A stretch of 64,000 bases of DNA from Flaccisagitta enflata (taxonomy: Eukaryota; Chaetognatha; Sagittoidea; Aphragmophora). A program made the translations under genes and the position numbers. A model generated the notes under the pieces. It made no database searches. It worked only from the letters and a program-made list of their open reading frames with translations, and was not told where the DNA came from. Each line of letters starts with the position of its first letter. Position 1 is the stretch's first letter. Below, piece by piece: positions 27,041 to 38,989 of the stretch. The DNA is taken from contig OZ231127.1 in the NCBI GenBank assembly GCA_965153355.1, positions 58,032,001 through 58,096,000 of the forward strand, written 5' to 3'.

Positions 27041-27446
27041 CAGTGGAGTTCGTGGAAAACAGCCTGGAGGAAGGTATTTAAGTGACTTAATTTCATTTGA
27101 CAAAGTTGATATTTGAAATATAAGTTGTTCAATTGATGCTTGTGAGTTATGTCCCTGAGTTTTTTGGTTGCCATGGAAACCAAAATTATTTTTTCAAACA
27201 CTCATAACTGCTAAAATTTTCACCAATGTAATAGGGGAACATTGCACCAAATTAAATTTACAACCATTTTCCCACAGTATGTTCTGTAAGAATATCGCTG
27301 GTTTAGCTGTTGCTAGGGGCCATCATTTAGTGGTTGCTACGTGTGATGCTCCCTAGCAACGGCCAAACCAGCGATATTCTTACAGAACATACTGTGGGGA
27401 AAATGTAGCAGATTTATTTCAGTCTGTTATTCCATGAACCCCACTG
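27041..27446. mobile_element. 406-bp MITE with TA target duplication (Tc1/mariner-like)
   Basis: Terminal inverted repeats CAGTGGAGTTCGTGGAA and TTCCATGAACCCCACTG are directly flanked by TA on both sides (27039-27040, 27447-27448). An inner perfect-looking hairpin pairs GTATGTTCTGTAAGAATATC (27278) with GATATTCTTACAGAACATAC ending at 27394. No transposase is encoded. A TA duplication and a CAGTG terminus are typical of non-autonomous Tc1/mariner elements. Confidence 0.8.
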
Positions 27447-27524
27447 TACCTGCTTCTAAATCGCCGAGGCTTCTCTGACTTTGCCGTCTTGTTAGAAAAA
27501 TTAAAAACTCGATTCTTCTTCGAG

Positions 27525-27630
27525 ATGCACATAATGCGTTTCCTAATCATCATCGCGGCAATGAGCGTCATGATGACATTTCTGTCAATCTGTACGGCTC
27601 AAGACAACGCCAATGGATCACCCTTTCCAG
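27525..27630 (+). CDS. F5/8C-like gene exon 1 (signal peptide)
   Basis: 35 codons plus one base. The hydrophobic core is RFLIIIAAMSVMMTFLSI. The donor GTAAGA follows CCAG at 27630. Confidence 0.75.
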
Positions 27631-30600
27631 GTAAGACGTCTTAGCTCATTGCCCAAAATGACGAAAATGCTGCCGACGTGCGACAATTCAATATTAAGCT
27701 ATTTAAGCTGAAATCGATGCTAATGATATTGTATTGGTAGATGGATGCTTAGTGAGCACGGCCTGGCAACATCAGTCAATTGTTGTGGGGATGGGTCAGT
27801 CATTTCACACTGTCCGCCAGAACACGGAATGAGTTGACTTGAAATGATCGTCTACAACTCTGATAGGTTTTGAGTCCTTGTGGTGTATTTAATACAAATC
27901 TGAAAAGAACTAAATCATTTTGGGGGCGCTTTCTGAAATATATACAAAAATAGTACAAATTTAGTAAATTTTTCATCATAACTCTTTGTGATGATTTATT
28001 TTTGACCGCAGATTTGGACTCAGTGGGTGGCTTGCGGTTCCTTTGATATGTCACACTATATACTTTTGAAAAAAAAGTAAAAGCTTATTTTTTTATAAAA
28101 TCATTAAAAATAAATGTATTTTATAGCAATATGATGAAAAAATTAACTTTTTATTTCTTTTTCAAAACTATATAGTGTGACATATCAAACGAACTGCAAA
28201 GCACTCGCTGAATCCGAATCTGCAGTCAAAAATACCAGAAAACATCACTACAACCTTGGAAAAAAGTATACCGACACCTAAACAATTTATTGATTAATTC
28301 ACTATAAATTGACCAAAACATTTCAATGAAAGTGATAGGTCGTTGTATGATGTTTTTACCTTACAGATGATTCAAGTTTTCCATAATTCATGCACTCTAG
28401 ACAGCTTTTTATTTTGTTCAGAATGATTTAGTTTCACATCTCTAAAACAAACTTGCTGAACCAATCATTCTGGATATAGGTTTATTGTTTTGCTTGTAAC
28501 TCCTAAACAGTTTAAGCTACAGAAACCAGATTGCACTCATCTTAAAGAGTTTTTGATGAAGATTATTTTGCCTTTTTTACAAAAGTTTCTAGCTTTTCTA
28601 GAAGCCAAGATATCTTTAATAGAAACCCAGTAAAAAATTGACTTCTTCATTCTTGATTTTTTCGCATTTTGGAAAAGGAATGTTTTTATTCTTTTGCTTG
28701 CCATTTCTAAACGGTTAAAGCTACAAGAACCAGATTGCATTCATTCAGAAGATAATTTGACAAAGATTAATTCCTTTTTTTAAAAATGTTTCTAGCCTTT
28801 CTAGAAGCGGATATATCTTGAGTTGAAGTTGTCGGTATACTTATTTCCAAGGTTGTACAAAGAGTTAGGATGAAAAATATACTAAATTTACACCATTTTT
28901 GCATATATTTCAAAAACCGCCCCAAAAGTGATTTAGTTTCCTTTAGATTTATATCGTACACACTACAATGACCCAAAAACTATCCAAGTGAGAGACGATC
29001 ATTCTACCTCAACTCATTCCGTGTTTTGGCTGGTAGTGTTCATGGGGTTACAATATCAACGACTATGGGTGGGTAACCCCCCTCTCAAGTCTCAACAATC
29101 CTTCTACACATATGCGTTTCTACACTTTTTGACTCATGCGGTATCGAGGAGACGGAGAAACGGAGAGACAGACTGAAAGACAGAAAACCCTCTTATGTCC
29201 GCGAATAAATACCAACAGGTTGCCCAAGGGCAATATGTGGTCAGCGAAACCCATTGCCCTGCTTTGAGTAAATGTGAATCAGAGGGAGGGGAAGCAGGGC
29301 AGCGGCCCCGAAGGGGACAAAGTCCTGTAGAACACAGGGGGATTTTCGTTCGTCCTGGCTGGAGAAGTGGATGAGATGCTATAGAGGGCTGACTGAAGGC
29401 CTTCAAGAGCCTAAACTGAGGTCTAAGACGGCTGAATTAAGTCCTGAGAATGCAAATTGGAAGCTTGAGAGGGCTGACTTGAGGCTTGGGAGAGCTGGAT
29501 TAAGGCTTGATATCAGAGGACTGATTTGAAGCCTGAGAGCAATAAATTAAGGCTGAGAGGCCAGGTTTGAGGCCTGAGAGGCCAGGTTGGAGGCCTGAGA
29601 GGCCAGGTTTGAGGCCTGAGAGGCAAGATTTGAGGCCTGAGAGGCAAGATTTGAGGCTTGAGAGGCCGGGTTGGAGACCTGAGAGGTTGGATTTCAGGCC
29701 TGAGAGGCAAGATTTGAGGCCTGAGAGGCTGGATTTGAGGCTTGAGAGGCCAGATTTGAAGCCTGAGAGGCCAGATTTGAGGCCTGAGGGGCCTGATGAG
29801 GGGGGGACGGACAAACGAACGAACGGACGGATGAACGAACGGACGAACGAAAGTCCCCCTGTGTTCTACAGGACTTCGTCCCCTTCGGGGCCGCTGCCCA
29901 AAAAAACACCCAGTGGCCGACGGGGCATAGACCAATATAATTAAATATTGTCCAGTGCCTGGTGACTGATCAATTCAAAGCTTGATCGATAGACGGATTG
30001 ACTGATGGAAGGACCTTTCACCTGGACTCACAAAATTCCCCATATGTGTGAAAGCATGTCATCAACTCCTTCGGGGCTGCTGCCCAAAAAGGACATTTTA
30101 AATGCTACGGTTATGTTTTTGTGAAGTGTGAGTGTGTCGTGTGTGTGGAAGTGGGGGGGGGGTTGTTAGGCTCTGCCCACACAACACAATTGTTATTTGC
30201 ACTGCTTCTTCACCTTAAGTGCCGTGAAGGCGACTCTATGAGGGCTTCAGCATTGTCCGTCTGCTCTTCTGTCAGCGCACACTCACAGATGCGTTTTCAA
30301 ATCATTGCATGGGCTTCTTTCTTACCACATCTGACCGCCCGCTTGAGACTAGGGAATCCACAAATCCGGTCCGGATATTCATTTTCGCTTCTTTCCTTTC
30401 CTTTCCCCCCTTACCTTCCTCTTCTAGTCTATCGGTTAAAGGAGGTACAATTTGCTGGAGGAGTGGCAAGTGCCAGTAGCTACCATAATGATCACTGGCG
30501 CCCTGAAAAAGCGTTTAAACGTCAAACAGCGGTGGACAACGGATGGCACGGTGGTCCGGCATCAAACCCTGCTCACAGCCTTCCTTTGACGGTTTGGTAC

Positions 30601-31276
30601 GACTTCAAGTCCCGGAGTGTCAGACCCGCTGAGGTAGGAGTATTGTAATTAGACGAGGTACGAGATGAACTATATAGATTAATAATCTAATAGATTGTAG
30701 AAAGGACAATATGGCAAGCTAATACATGCGGGAGAGTATTATTTGATGATGGCTTTTAGGCTAAGCTTTATGCCAAAAGGATGATATTTGTGTCAAAAAG
30801 TTGCGGTTTTTGTCAAAGGGCTTCAAGATCAAAATTTGGGCTCCTCGATCAAAATTTGGGCCTCATAGCTGAGTTGGGTTACAAGGCCGTGATGCTCAAT
30901 CTTGTAAATTGTACGTGCGGAAAATCGTATATGACATCGATATGACATGCACTTCTCATCTCAGGTATCGCTGCAGCCGGCACAGTCTAATGCTAACAAT
31001 ATGAAAGGGACGCCATCTTCTTACCAGTTTGTTGGCTCGAATGACAAAGTGTGCAACGATGATGCCACTTGGACCGTGCTGTGCGAAGATCTTGACGACA
31101 AACCCTGGCGCAATCACTGGGAAGTCCGTTACTGCAAAGTCAAACCCGAAATCACGGGAAAATTCCGATGTCTGGGCATCAAAGCGTTGAAGAATCACAG
31201 AAATGATGGATGGACGAGTCTTAGGAATGTCAGAATGTGGGAGAGAGTCGAGTCCGAGCACAAGGATGAATTGTAA
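27525..31276 (+). CDS. Secreted/ER-lumenal F5/8 type C (discoidin)-like protein with KDEL end
   Basis: Three exons (27525-27630, 30428-30633, 30965-31276) with GT-AG introns and matching phases (1, then 0) give 207 residues. Residues 1-25 (MHIMRFLIIIAAMSVMMTFL, then SICTA) form a clear signal peptide with likely cleavage before QDNANG. From about residue 38 (RLKEVQFAGGVASASSYHND) the protein has the layout of an F5/8 type C domain. It has an ASASSYHNDHWRPEKAF start, DNGWHGG, LTVWYDF, YQFVGSNDKVC, WTVLCED, KFRCLGIK and LRNVRMWERV near the end. The last four residues are KDEL, the ER retrieval signal. Such domains bind glycans or lipids, but no ligand can be assigned. The second in-frame ATG at 27534 could also serve as start. 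An AATAAA lies at 31516. The gene model is inferred from splice phases and domain continuity, without transcript data. Confidence 0.82.
27807..29040. repeat. 1.2-kb palindrome in intron 1 of the F5/8C-like gene
   Basis: GAACACGGAATGAGTTGA (27821) and GAAATGATCGTCT pair with AGACGATCATTCTACC...TCAACTCATTCCGTGTT ending near 29026. Inside the left arm is a nested hairpin (about 28036-28195): TTTGATATGTCACACTATAT answers ATATAGTGTGACATATCAAA. This is a variant of the GGTCGCACT hairpin seen elsewhere. The sequence GAAGCxxxGATATATC recurs near 28600 and 28800. Confidence 0.8.
29195..29905 (-). mobile_element. Family B element with ~20-bp internal array
   Basis: It starts with TTGCCCAAGGGCAATATGTG and AGCAGGGCAGCGGCCCCGAA. 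It then has the hairpins AAGGGGACAAAGTCCTGTAG and AACACAGGGGG. About 20 units of the type AGGCCTGAGAGGCCAGATTTG follow. It ends with the inverted copy CCCCCTGTGTTCTACAGGAC, TTCGTCCCCTTCGGGGCCGC. The layout is the reverse complement of copies at 54300 and 60803. It lies in intron 1 of the F5/8C-like gene. Confidence 0.85.
29906..30427 (+). other. Rest of intron 1 of the F5/8C-like gene
   Basis: Contains a family B end fragment at about 30062-30090 (CTTCGGGGCTGCTGCCC) and a G-run near 30155. It ends in the pyrimidine tract CCCCCCTTACCTTCCTCTTC before the acceptor. Confidence 0.6.
30428..30633 (+). CDS. F5/8C-like gene exon 2
   Basis: The acceptor is CCTCTTCTAG. Two bases complete a valine codon, then YRLKEVQFAGG follows. 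The exon ends in SVRPAE at phase 0 before GTAGGA. Confidence 0.85.
30965..31276 (+). CDS. F5/8C-like gene exon 3 with KDEL terminus
   Basis: The acceptor is CTCATCTCAG. It encodes VSLQPAQSNANNMKGTPSSY, the cysteine-containing core and the C-terminal EHKDEL, then TAA. Confidence 0.88.
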   Translation, partial: VSLQPAQSNANNMKGTPSSYQFVGSNDKVCNDDATWTVLCEDLDDKPWRNHWEVRYCKVKPEITGKFRCLGIKALKNHRNDGWTSLRNVRMWERVESEHKDEL

Positions 31277-31515
31277 CACGAATGGTTGTCTTTTTAGTCA
31301 ATTCAAAATGAATGTAAAAGTCAGCCGTCAGTTACAGAATTGCTCAAATGCACATAAAACATATTAAACATGCAGCATCAGTTCATCGAACAAGATTGTA
31401 AATATATTCTTTGCATATTTTACTCAGACATTTAGCCTATAATTCCATTTGTGCTTACCTTTTCACATTCTTCAATTTTGCCAAGTAAATACATAAACAC
31501 GTGTTACATCACAAA

Positions 31516-31521
31516 AATAAA
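31516..31521 (+). terminator. Likely polyadenylation signal of the F5/8C-like gene
   Basis: AATAAA 240 bp after the stop codon. Confidence 0.55.
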
Positions 31522-31638
31522 GCTTGCAGCGTTTGGCCTTCAGTTGATCTATCAATAATGTACGTGTTGCCTATGCAAAAACATATTTTCAAACAGGTTA
31601 CCCGGGGTTACAATGTCTTCACGGACAGGAACAGTGCA

Positions 31639-33180
<1,542 letters not shown>

Positions 33181-33243
33181 AAAATTTTGAAATTTTGAAA
33201 TTTTGAAATTTTGAAATTTTGAAATTTTGAAATTTTGAAATTT
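33181..33243 (+). repeat. (TTTTGAAA)n octamer repeat
   Basis: About eight units of TTTTGAAA, itself part of an inverted motif (TTTCAAAA). Confidence 0.9.
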
Positions 33244-33463
33244 CAGCCTCAAGGCTGGGATTTGAGCCTCAAGGCTAGAATATGAGCTTTGAAGGGGGTT
33301 GACGGAGAAGGAGGAGGAGAAGGAGCAAAAATTTCTCCTATGCGAAAGCATGGTTCATCGGCCCCTTTGGAGCCGCTGCCCAAAAGGGGACCGACAGACT
33401 GACCAACCAACCGACGGACCGACATAGCGGGGTCTAGAGTCGCGTAGCACGCGACTAAAAAAA
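33244..33463 (+). mobile_element. Family B fragment joined to a family A tail
   Basis: CAGCCTCAAGGCTGGGATTTGAG-type array units are followed by GGCCCCTTTGGAGCCGCTGCCC (family B end). This runs directly into a family A core (GACCGACAGACTGACC) and tail ending GCGTAGCACGCGACTAAAAA at about 33460. Confidence 0.75.
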
Positions 33464-33520
33464 GAGACTCCCATTTACGCCTTTTTTCCGGTCAGCCTTT
33501 ATTGGTAAGTATTTTCCAAC

Positions 33521-33770
33521 AAGGCCGGATACACGGCCAATAAGCAGTCGCTGGCGGGTGGGCAGGGGCAGTACACTGAGGGGCAGGGCAGTCAATCAGT
33601 GGGCAGGGGCTGTATTTTGGGTGGGCAGGGGCTGTTATACTCAGAAATCACAAATACGGTCAATTTCGCGGCATCCGAAATTTCGCGTGACGGACATTCA
33701 GACAGACAGACCTACCGACCAAGGGACACACCCTCTTATAGAGTCGCTTAGCCAGCGACTAAAAAACCCT
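33521..33770 (+). mobile_element. Family A element, complete
   Basis: Head AACAAGGCCGGATACACGGCC at 33521, then GTGGGCAGGGGC boxes repeated four times. A short GACAGACAGACC core is followed by the tail GAGTCGCTTAGCCAGCGACTAAAAAA. The tail stem (AGTCGCT/AGCGACT) differs from the common one but stays paired. Confidence 0.85.
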
Positions 33771-34473
33771 GGGGGCGGGACCTCCTCCAGATTTTCTTGA
33801 AGAGCTCTGGGGGCCCGCGTTATCACGGGATTCAACTGTACAATTACACACTTATGAAGATCAAATTGGTTGGTCCTTTGATATTTGTCACGTTTTTTTG
33901 GAAGTTCAACTCATTCTGATGACTTTCTCTATGATAAGATTTTTTATGATCTTTTATGCGCTAGTTTGAAATTTACGAGGCGGATTTACGAGTGTTTATC
34001 TTTTTTCAACAAAGCATGCTCAAGTCGAAAAAAGAAATACTCACGCCGGTATTTGGCTCTATGTGCGATCATTATAAAATGAGTAGCACTTGATTAAACA
34101 AGCTAGCCTTTTCGTTCTACAAATTTCAATTATCTCCTTAATTCACTCGGTTGGAGTTGAACGAGACTTGTGCTTTGCGTCGTCAAAATAGTTGATCATC
34201 TTCTTTTTAGTTGTTTTCATTATTATCATTTGGATTTTGTTTTTTTTTTGTTTTTTTTTGTTTTGTTTTTTGTTTTGTTACTTTTTTCTTCAGTACGTTT
34301 TTGTTTTGTTACTTTTTTCTTCAGTACGTTTTTTGCCTACAGCAAAAGTCCTTTCAACTTGATTTCTTTTTATTTGGATTTAAGTTATAACAAAATTCCG
34401 CTTAAAACAAATGAAGAAATTTCGTTCCGAATGAAACACATACCATTACCCTTACCAGGGAACTATCAGTTTC
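33771..34473 (+). other. Upstream region of the GPCR gene
   Basis: AT-rich. A 34-bp direct duplication (TTTTGTTACTTTTTTCTTCA...) lies at about 34272-34340. A promoter or 5' exon may be here but I cannot point to one. Confidence 0.45.
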
Positions 34474-35511
34474 ATGTTCCATGTCACACTTTTCTGTTTA
34501 AGCAGATGCCTACTCGGTGTGCTTCTCTTTCCAGTGAAATCGATTATCAATGCCGATGGAAGGAACGATAGTAACTGCAATGGAACCGAAATCTTCAAAG
34601 GGGCTGGGCACCCCTTAACAGCAACAATTTCGATCATCTCAGTCATTTTCAATATCCTCATCATCCTAACTATCAAAAACATGATCAAACGGAAAATGAT
34701 TTCCTCAAAAAATCTTTTCATGATTTTGGGAATATCGGATTTAAGCGTAGGTGTCATCTACACCGTGCAGGCTATTTTCAATTGGTTCTTCAAAAATTGC
34801 GAAATAAGCACATGGTTTATCGCACCAATGGAAATGACCCAGACAGCATTAACCTTTGCCAACCGTGGAATAACGCTGTATATGACCCTAATGCGTGCTA
34901 TCACCGTGAGCTCGAAACAAATCTGGAACTTACGAAACAGAAACAAGTTGATAATCGCGATTGAAATTGTCATATTTGTTGCGATCAACTGCTTGCCGGA
35001 ATTCATAGCGATTGGCCGCGATGATCCCAAAGCATATGGAATATTCTTCGGTTATTTCGTCATTTTAACGATCCTTATGCTTATGATGGCGGTTTTCATA
35101 CTGATCAAGTTACATTTTCACAACCGATCAATATCTCCGGGGTCCTATCATTCTAGTTCCACTGTAAAAGATGATTTTCAACGGCAAGTAATAGCGGTGG
35201 CTTTCATCTTCTGCTTTTGCCATTTATTTGGTGCCATCATATTTGGTCTCCAATCGCAAAATATGATTACGGAACATCATTTTCAGTTATTGCTATTTTG
35301 GTTTGAAACATTGATGATTCTTAATTCTTGCGTAAATTTGATCATTTACATTGTAGTTTCCCGTTCGTTCCGTCGTGTTTTTCTCCAAAAACTCCATATT
35401 TTCGGTATAGAGTCCTACGTCTTAGATCGGGAACAAACCCAAACCGAAGTTCGTATGGGAAGCACAAATGTCGATGTTAGAAGTTGGAAACAGATTTCTG
35501 TAAATCATTAA
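34474..35511 (+). CDS. Rhodopsin-like (class A) orphan GPCR, single exon
   Basis: A 345-residue seven-helix receptor in the plasma membrane; ligand unknown. Residues 1-21 are a hydrophobic leader (possibly a signal peptide), followed by a short extracellular part with N-glycosylation motif NGT (36-38). Helices are roughly TM1 49-68 with Asn60, TM2 80-106 with Asp89 in LGISDLSVG, TM3 117-145, TM4 158-181, TM5 188-213, TM6 238-259 and TM7 269-296. TM7 has NSCVNLIIY, a common variant of NPxxY in invertebrate peptide receptors. A cytoplasmic tail follows. Oddities: the DRY site reads MRA (Arg141), the TM6 CWxP site reads CFCHLFG without proline, and Cys109 at the start of TM3 has no visible partner in the second extracellular loop. 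An AATAAA lies at 35594. It is probably an orphan chemosensory or peptide-type receptor; a recent pseudogene is unlikely given the intact frame. Confidence 0.85.
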   Translation: MFHVTLFCLSRCLLGVLLFPVKSIINADGRNDSNCNGTEIFKGAGHPLTATISIISVIFNILIILTIKNMIKRKMISSKNLFMILGISDLSVGVIYTVQAIFNWFFKNCEISTWFIAPMEMTQTALTFANRGITLYMTLMRAITVSSKQIWNLRNRNKLIIAIEIVIFVAINCLPEFIAIGRDDPKAYGIFFGYFVILTILMLMMAVFILIKLHFHNRSISPGSYHSSSTVKDDFQRQVIAVAFIFCFCHLFGAIIFGLQSQNMITEHHFQLLLFWFETLMILNSCVNLIIYIVVSRSFRRVFLQKLHIFGIESYVLDREQTQTEVRMGSTNVDVRSWKQISVNH

Positions 35512-35593
35512 CCATTCATTCATGCAAATCGTGCCATGCTTGGTAAAAGAACCAATTTCAGAAGCATGTTGGTCTTCAAATCGTTCAAAAACA

Positions 35594-35599
35594 AATAAA
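35594..35599 (+). terminator. Likely GPCR polyadenylation signal
   Basis: AATAAA 83 bp after the stop codon. Confidence 0.6.
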
Positions 35600-36477
35600 A
35601 GGAGATTGTAGTATTTTATTTGTAGTTAGGTCTTTTTGCACGGCCTCACTGAAAGACTTATTTTACTATGTGATAAAAACTCATAATATTGAAGTCTCAA
35701 CCTTTTAAATCCATTCTATCCGCAATCCGCGTGTATGGGAAAGCCACCTGGCGCCCTTACTTGTACCTCCCTTCCCCCTGTAACCCAACAGGGATGTGGA
35801 AGCGATTGACCGCTTCCAATTTGGAGGATGGGTTAGCTACTAGTATTTGAACTACAAAATGGAAGCGGAAGCGGAAGCGGAAGCGGTGGAAGCGGCATGA
35901 AAATCGACCGCTTCCACATCCCTACAAAACACACATACAGAACCGTGTCTCTCTCTCTCTCGTGTGGATCGGGGGCGCGGTCTAGCGGTCTCGCGCTCCA
36001 CTTTTGCTCATTTTTCTCGTTTAATGAAAGATCTGAGGATTAATCGCCCACAAAGGATGAGATTTCTATCACTTCATCTCGCCGACGTCAGAGGCGCTTC
36101 ATTAAGCCCCAGCCTCGTCAACTCTGCCAGACATTTCAGCCGTTATCATTTGTTTTCGCCCCCGCTCATCTATCTTGCGTCTGTCTGTTTCGTTCCTTTT
36201 CTCTCTATTTTTGCGCGCTTTTCGAGATTCTGTCTCTAATTGGGTAACATTTTCTCGGCACTTCGCTTATCTCTTGATCTAAAAACATTTCTCACAATGC
36301 TTACGCCGATCGCGATGTTAACGCAAATGCAAGAGTTGATCTTTTGTCATGTTGCTCAATATTTCTACAAAAAAAAAAGATTACCACGAAAAACAGATAG
36401 GAAGAGATAAATAGAAGGACTGAAAGATAGACTGATAGAGAATAGAGATAGTCCGATAAAATTAACAAGTCATCCAA
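35600..36477. other. No gene supported
   Basis: Holds a (GAAGCG)n hexamer run at about 35859-35893. GGAAGCGATTGACCGCTTCC (35797) and the inverted copy GACCGCTTCC (35908) form a small palindromic region around it. A CT run lies near 35948. Confidence 0.5.
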
Positions 36478-36905
36478 GGATCGCACATGGTCAGCGGTAC
36501 CTATTGCCCTGCTTGGAGTTATAAGCTGAAGAAGTAGAGTGAGAGTAGGGCAGCGGCCCAAAAGAGTCAATGTCCTGTAGGACACAGGGGTGAATTTCCA
36601 GATCTCCTGAGAGGGCATATATGAGGCCGTAGTAGCAATTTTCCATGATATTCAATAGAAATTTTGCATTTTTTTTTCAACTTCCTGTCAATTTGCCATG
36701 TTATTCAATGGGAATTATGCATTTTTTAAAAAAATTTTCCATGTTTTTCAATGGGAAGTTTGCGTTTTGTCAATTTCCTATGTTATTGGATGGGAATTTG
36801 AGGCTTGAGAAACTTGGAGGGATAAATGTAATATCAGACTGACGTAACGGCTCACCCCTGTGTCCTACAGGGCATCGGCCCTTTGGGGCCACAGCCCAAA
36901 AAGCT
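36478..36905. mobile_element. Family B element, variant core
   Basis: The outer part is GGTCAGCGGTACCTATTGCC with CCTGCTT. One end is GGGCAGCGGCCCAAAAGAG...GTCCTGTAGGACACAGGGG and the other is CCCCTGTGTCCTACAGGGC, GGCCCTTTGGGGCC. The core at about 36636-36800 repeats TTCCATGTTATTCAATGGGA instead of the GGCCTCAAATC type. Confidence 0.75.
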
Positions 36906-36941
36906 GCGCTCAAAACCGAGTTTTCCACCATCCATCAACAG

Positions 36942-37046
36942 CGATTTTTTTGTGCTATCTTTTTTGTTTGCCATTGTCATCATCTGTCTGATGAATAAAA
37001 GAAAGTTCATGAACCTCGCCTATTTGCACCGCGGAGGAATCGGAAG
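36942..37046 (+). other. Possible transmembrane-segment exon (weak)
   Basis: Between CATCAACAG and AAG|GTAACT a 105-bp open stretch reads DFFVLSFLFAIVIICLMNKR, then KFMNLAYLHRGGIG. The hydrophobic run followed by basic residues looks like a membrane anchor, and both splice sites are plausible. T-rich DNA readily encodes such runs by chance, and no partner exon was found. Confidence 0.2.
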
Positions 37047-37480
37047 GTAACTCCGTTTCCCTAAATCACCATATATGAAGGGTAGCCACATGCTTAATTA
37101 GACAATAGACGGGGATGACGACACCCACGTTCGACGATGATGACGGTGTAGACGATAACGATGATGATGATCACGACGATCACGACGACCATGCGGGTCT
37201 AGACGACGGCCGAGTGCCATTGGTCGCTGGTCGGTGATCTGTGGGAACGTCAATTGAATTTCCATTTAAAACTCAAACAAAGAAACACTAAGTCAAATGT
37301 TTATCTTTTGGCTCGATCAACCAGCGTTGAATTTCGATACATCATCGACTTGTCACTGCCATCTTACTCATGAGAAAATATTTTGAAATGAGGAGAGAAG
37401 ATTAAAAAATTCTGCAAGGAGGAGTAAATTCATGTATACAGCGACAGATTGAACGCTCTCTTTGCAATGTGTTAGTCCAC

Positions 37481-37541
<61 letters not shown>

Positions 37542-38071
37542 GAAAGACTCAGTGAAATCTATTTTGGGGTAGATTGTACAGATTTTGATTGCATCAGCGT
37601 GAAGTTCGGAAGCCTACTATCTTCACCAAAAGAAACGCGACACCATGGGAATGATAAAATTTATTGACCATACTCTAACAAAATTTGGTATCTGAGAGAG
37701 TTCGTAAGTCAGGTCAGCTATTTTTATGAGAAACAAACCAGGCTGTGAATCTAAAATGCAATTTCTATCGCATTCCCTCATTGACAGGGGTGGTAACATT
37801 TTTTCATTTGTCCTTCTTTCAGGACAAATCTGATTGCTATGACCTACGTGCCACCATTACCTTTGACCACGTCCATTTTTGGAAGACTTTGATCGTTAAC
37901 AATCTATGTTGATGTCGATCGGTCTGTCGGTCATTCAATTCGAATAAACCACACTTCCCCATGTCGAACTTCAAACCATCAGAACTTCATTTGATACCTT
38001 CTTCATTTTTTGGACCCGTTCCGCGTACGTTTCTCTTCTTTTTCTGTCTGCATCCATGACCGTCAATTATC

Positions 38072-38074
<3 letters not shown>
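37047..38074. other. No gene seen; (AATC)n tract inside
   Basis: (AATC)n lies at 37481-37540. A GAT/GAC-rich patch lies at about 37110-37200. The remainder is unique-looking, AT-rich sequence. Confidence 0.5.
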
Positions 38075-38129
<55 letters not shown>

Positions 38130-38409
38130 ATTTCTCTCTCTCTTGATTTCTCTCTCTTTTAGATTTTTTAGCTTTTTCCTTTTTCCACCTTTTCCCTTTA
38201 TTCCTCTCATTTTATTGGGCTAATCTCGTTTCTCACCTCCGGCTGTTGATATGCCTTCACTTTGACTCCACCAAACTTTATTCTGCTTTGCTCTATTCTT
38301 TTTTTTTTTCTTGATTTTTTTCGACTCACTTTCTATATTCAGAATGAAGATTTTGTGTGCGATTTTGAATTCAATGCTGGTCTACTACATGGCAACGATC
38401 ACATCCTAA

Positions 38410-38462
<53 letters not shown>

Positions 38463-38899
38463 CACTCAGGTTGTAAAGTTGGCTTTGTTCTTAATTATTT
38501 TAGTGCCATATTTAAGAGGTGATAGCAGTGGATCATTCAAGCAACAGTCTCCCATTTTATAGCGTTGACATTTAATTTGAATTAGATAAAATCATTGATC
38601 GCCTGTTTTTTCGTGACTGGTTCTCACGGCTATGACTTCCTGCCTTTTATTTCTCTTTAACTTGACATTCTCCTTTATTTGTGTTATTTTGTTCATAAAC
38701 ATGAAAATAACCAATTGCAATTTACAAATGTAGTAGAATGAAGATTGTTTATTACAGAAAATTACAAACCAATAGCAAGCCAGTGCAGAATATGCTTTTG
38801 ACTGTGGCATGTCTGTTCGTTATGTAAGATTTTGTCTATTTATCTTTGTATGTCCCTCTTCCTGTCTGTCTGTCCGACCGTCTGTCCATACACCCGTCT

Positions 38900-38988
<89 letters not shown>
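38075..38988 (+). repeat. Three (TC)n tracts
   Basis: Pure TC or CT at 38075-38127, 38411-38459 and 38902-38988, with AT-rich unique sequence between. A GTCTGTCCGACCGTCTGTCC string (38867) before the last one is reminiscent of a family A core. Confidence 0.9.

Positions 38989-38989
<1 letters not shown>

Noticed and set aside
29567-29944. Arg-Pro-Glu repeat protein of 125 residues in family B
   Set aside because: Same cause as above: about 20-21 bp units stay open in both directions, and other copies do not conserve one frame.
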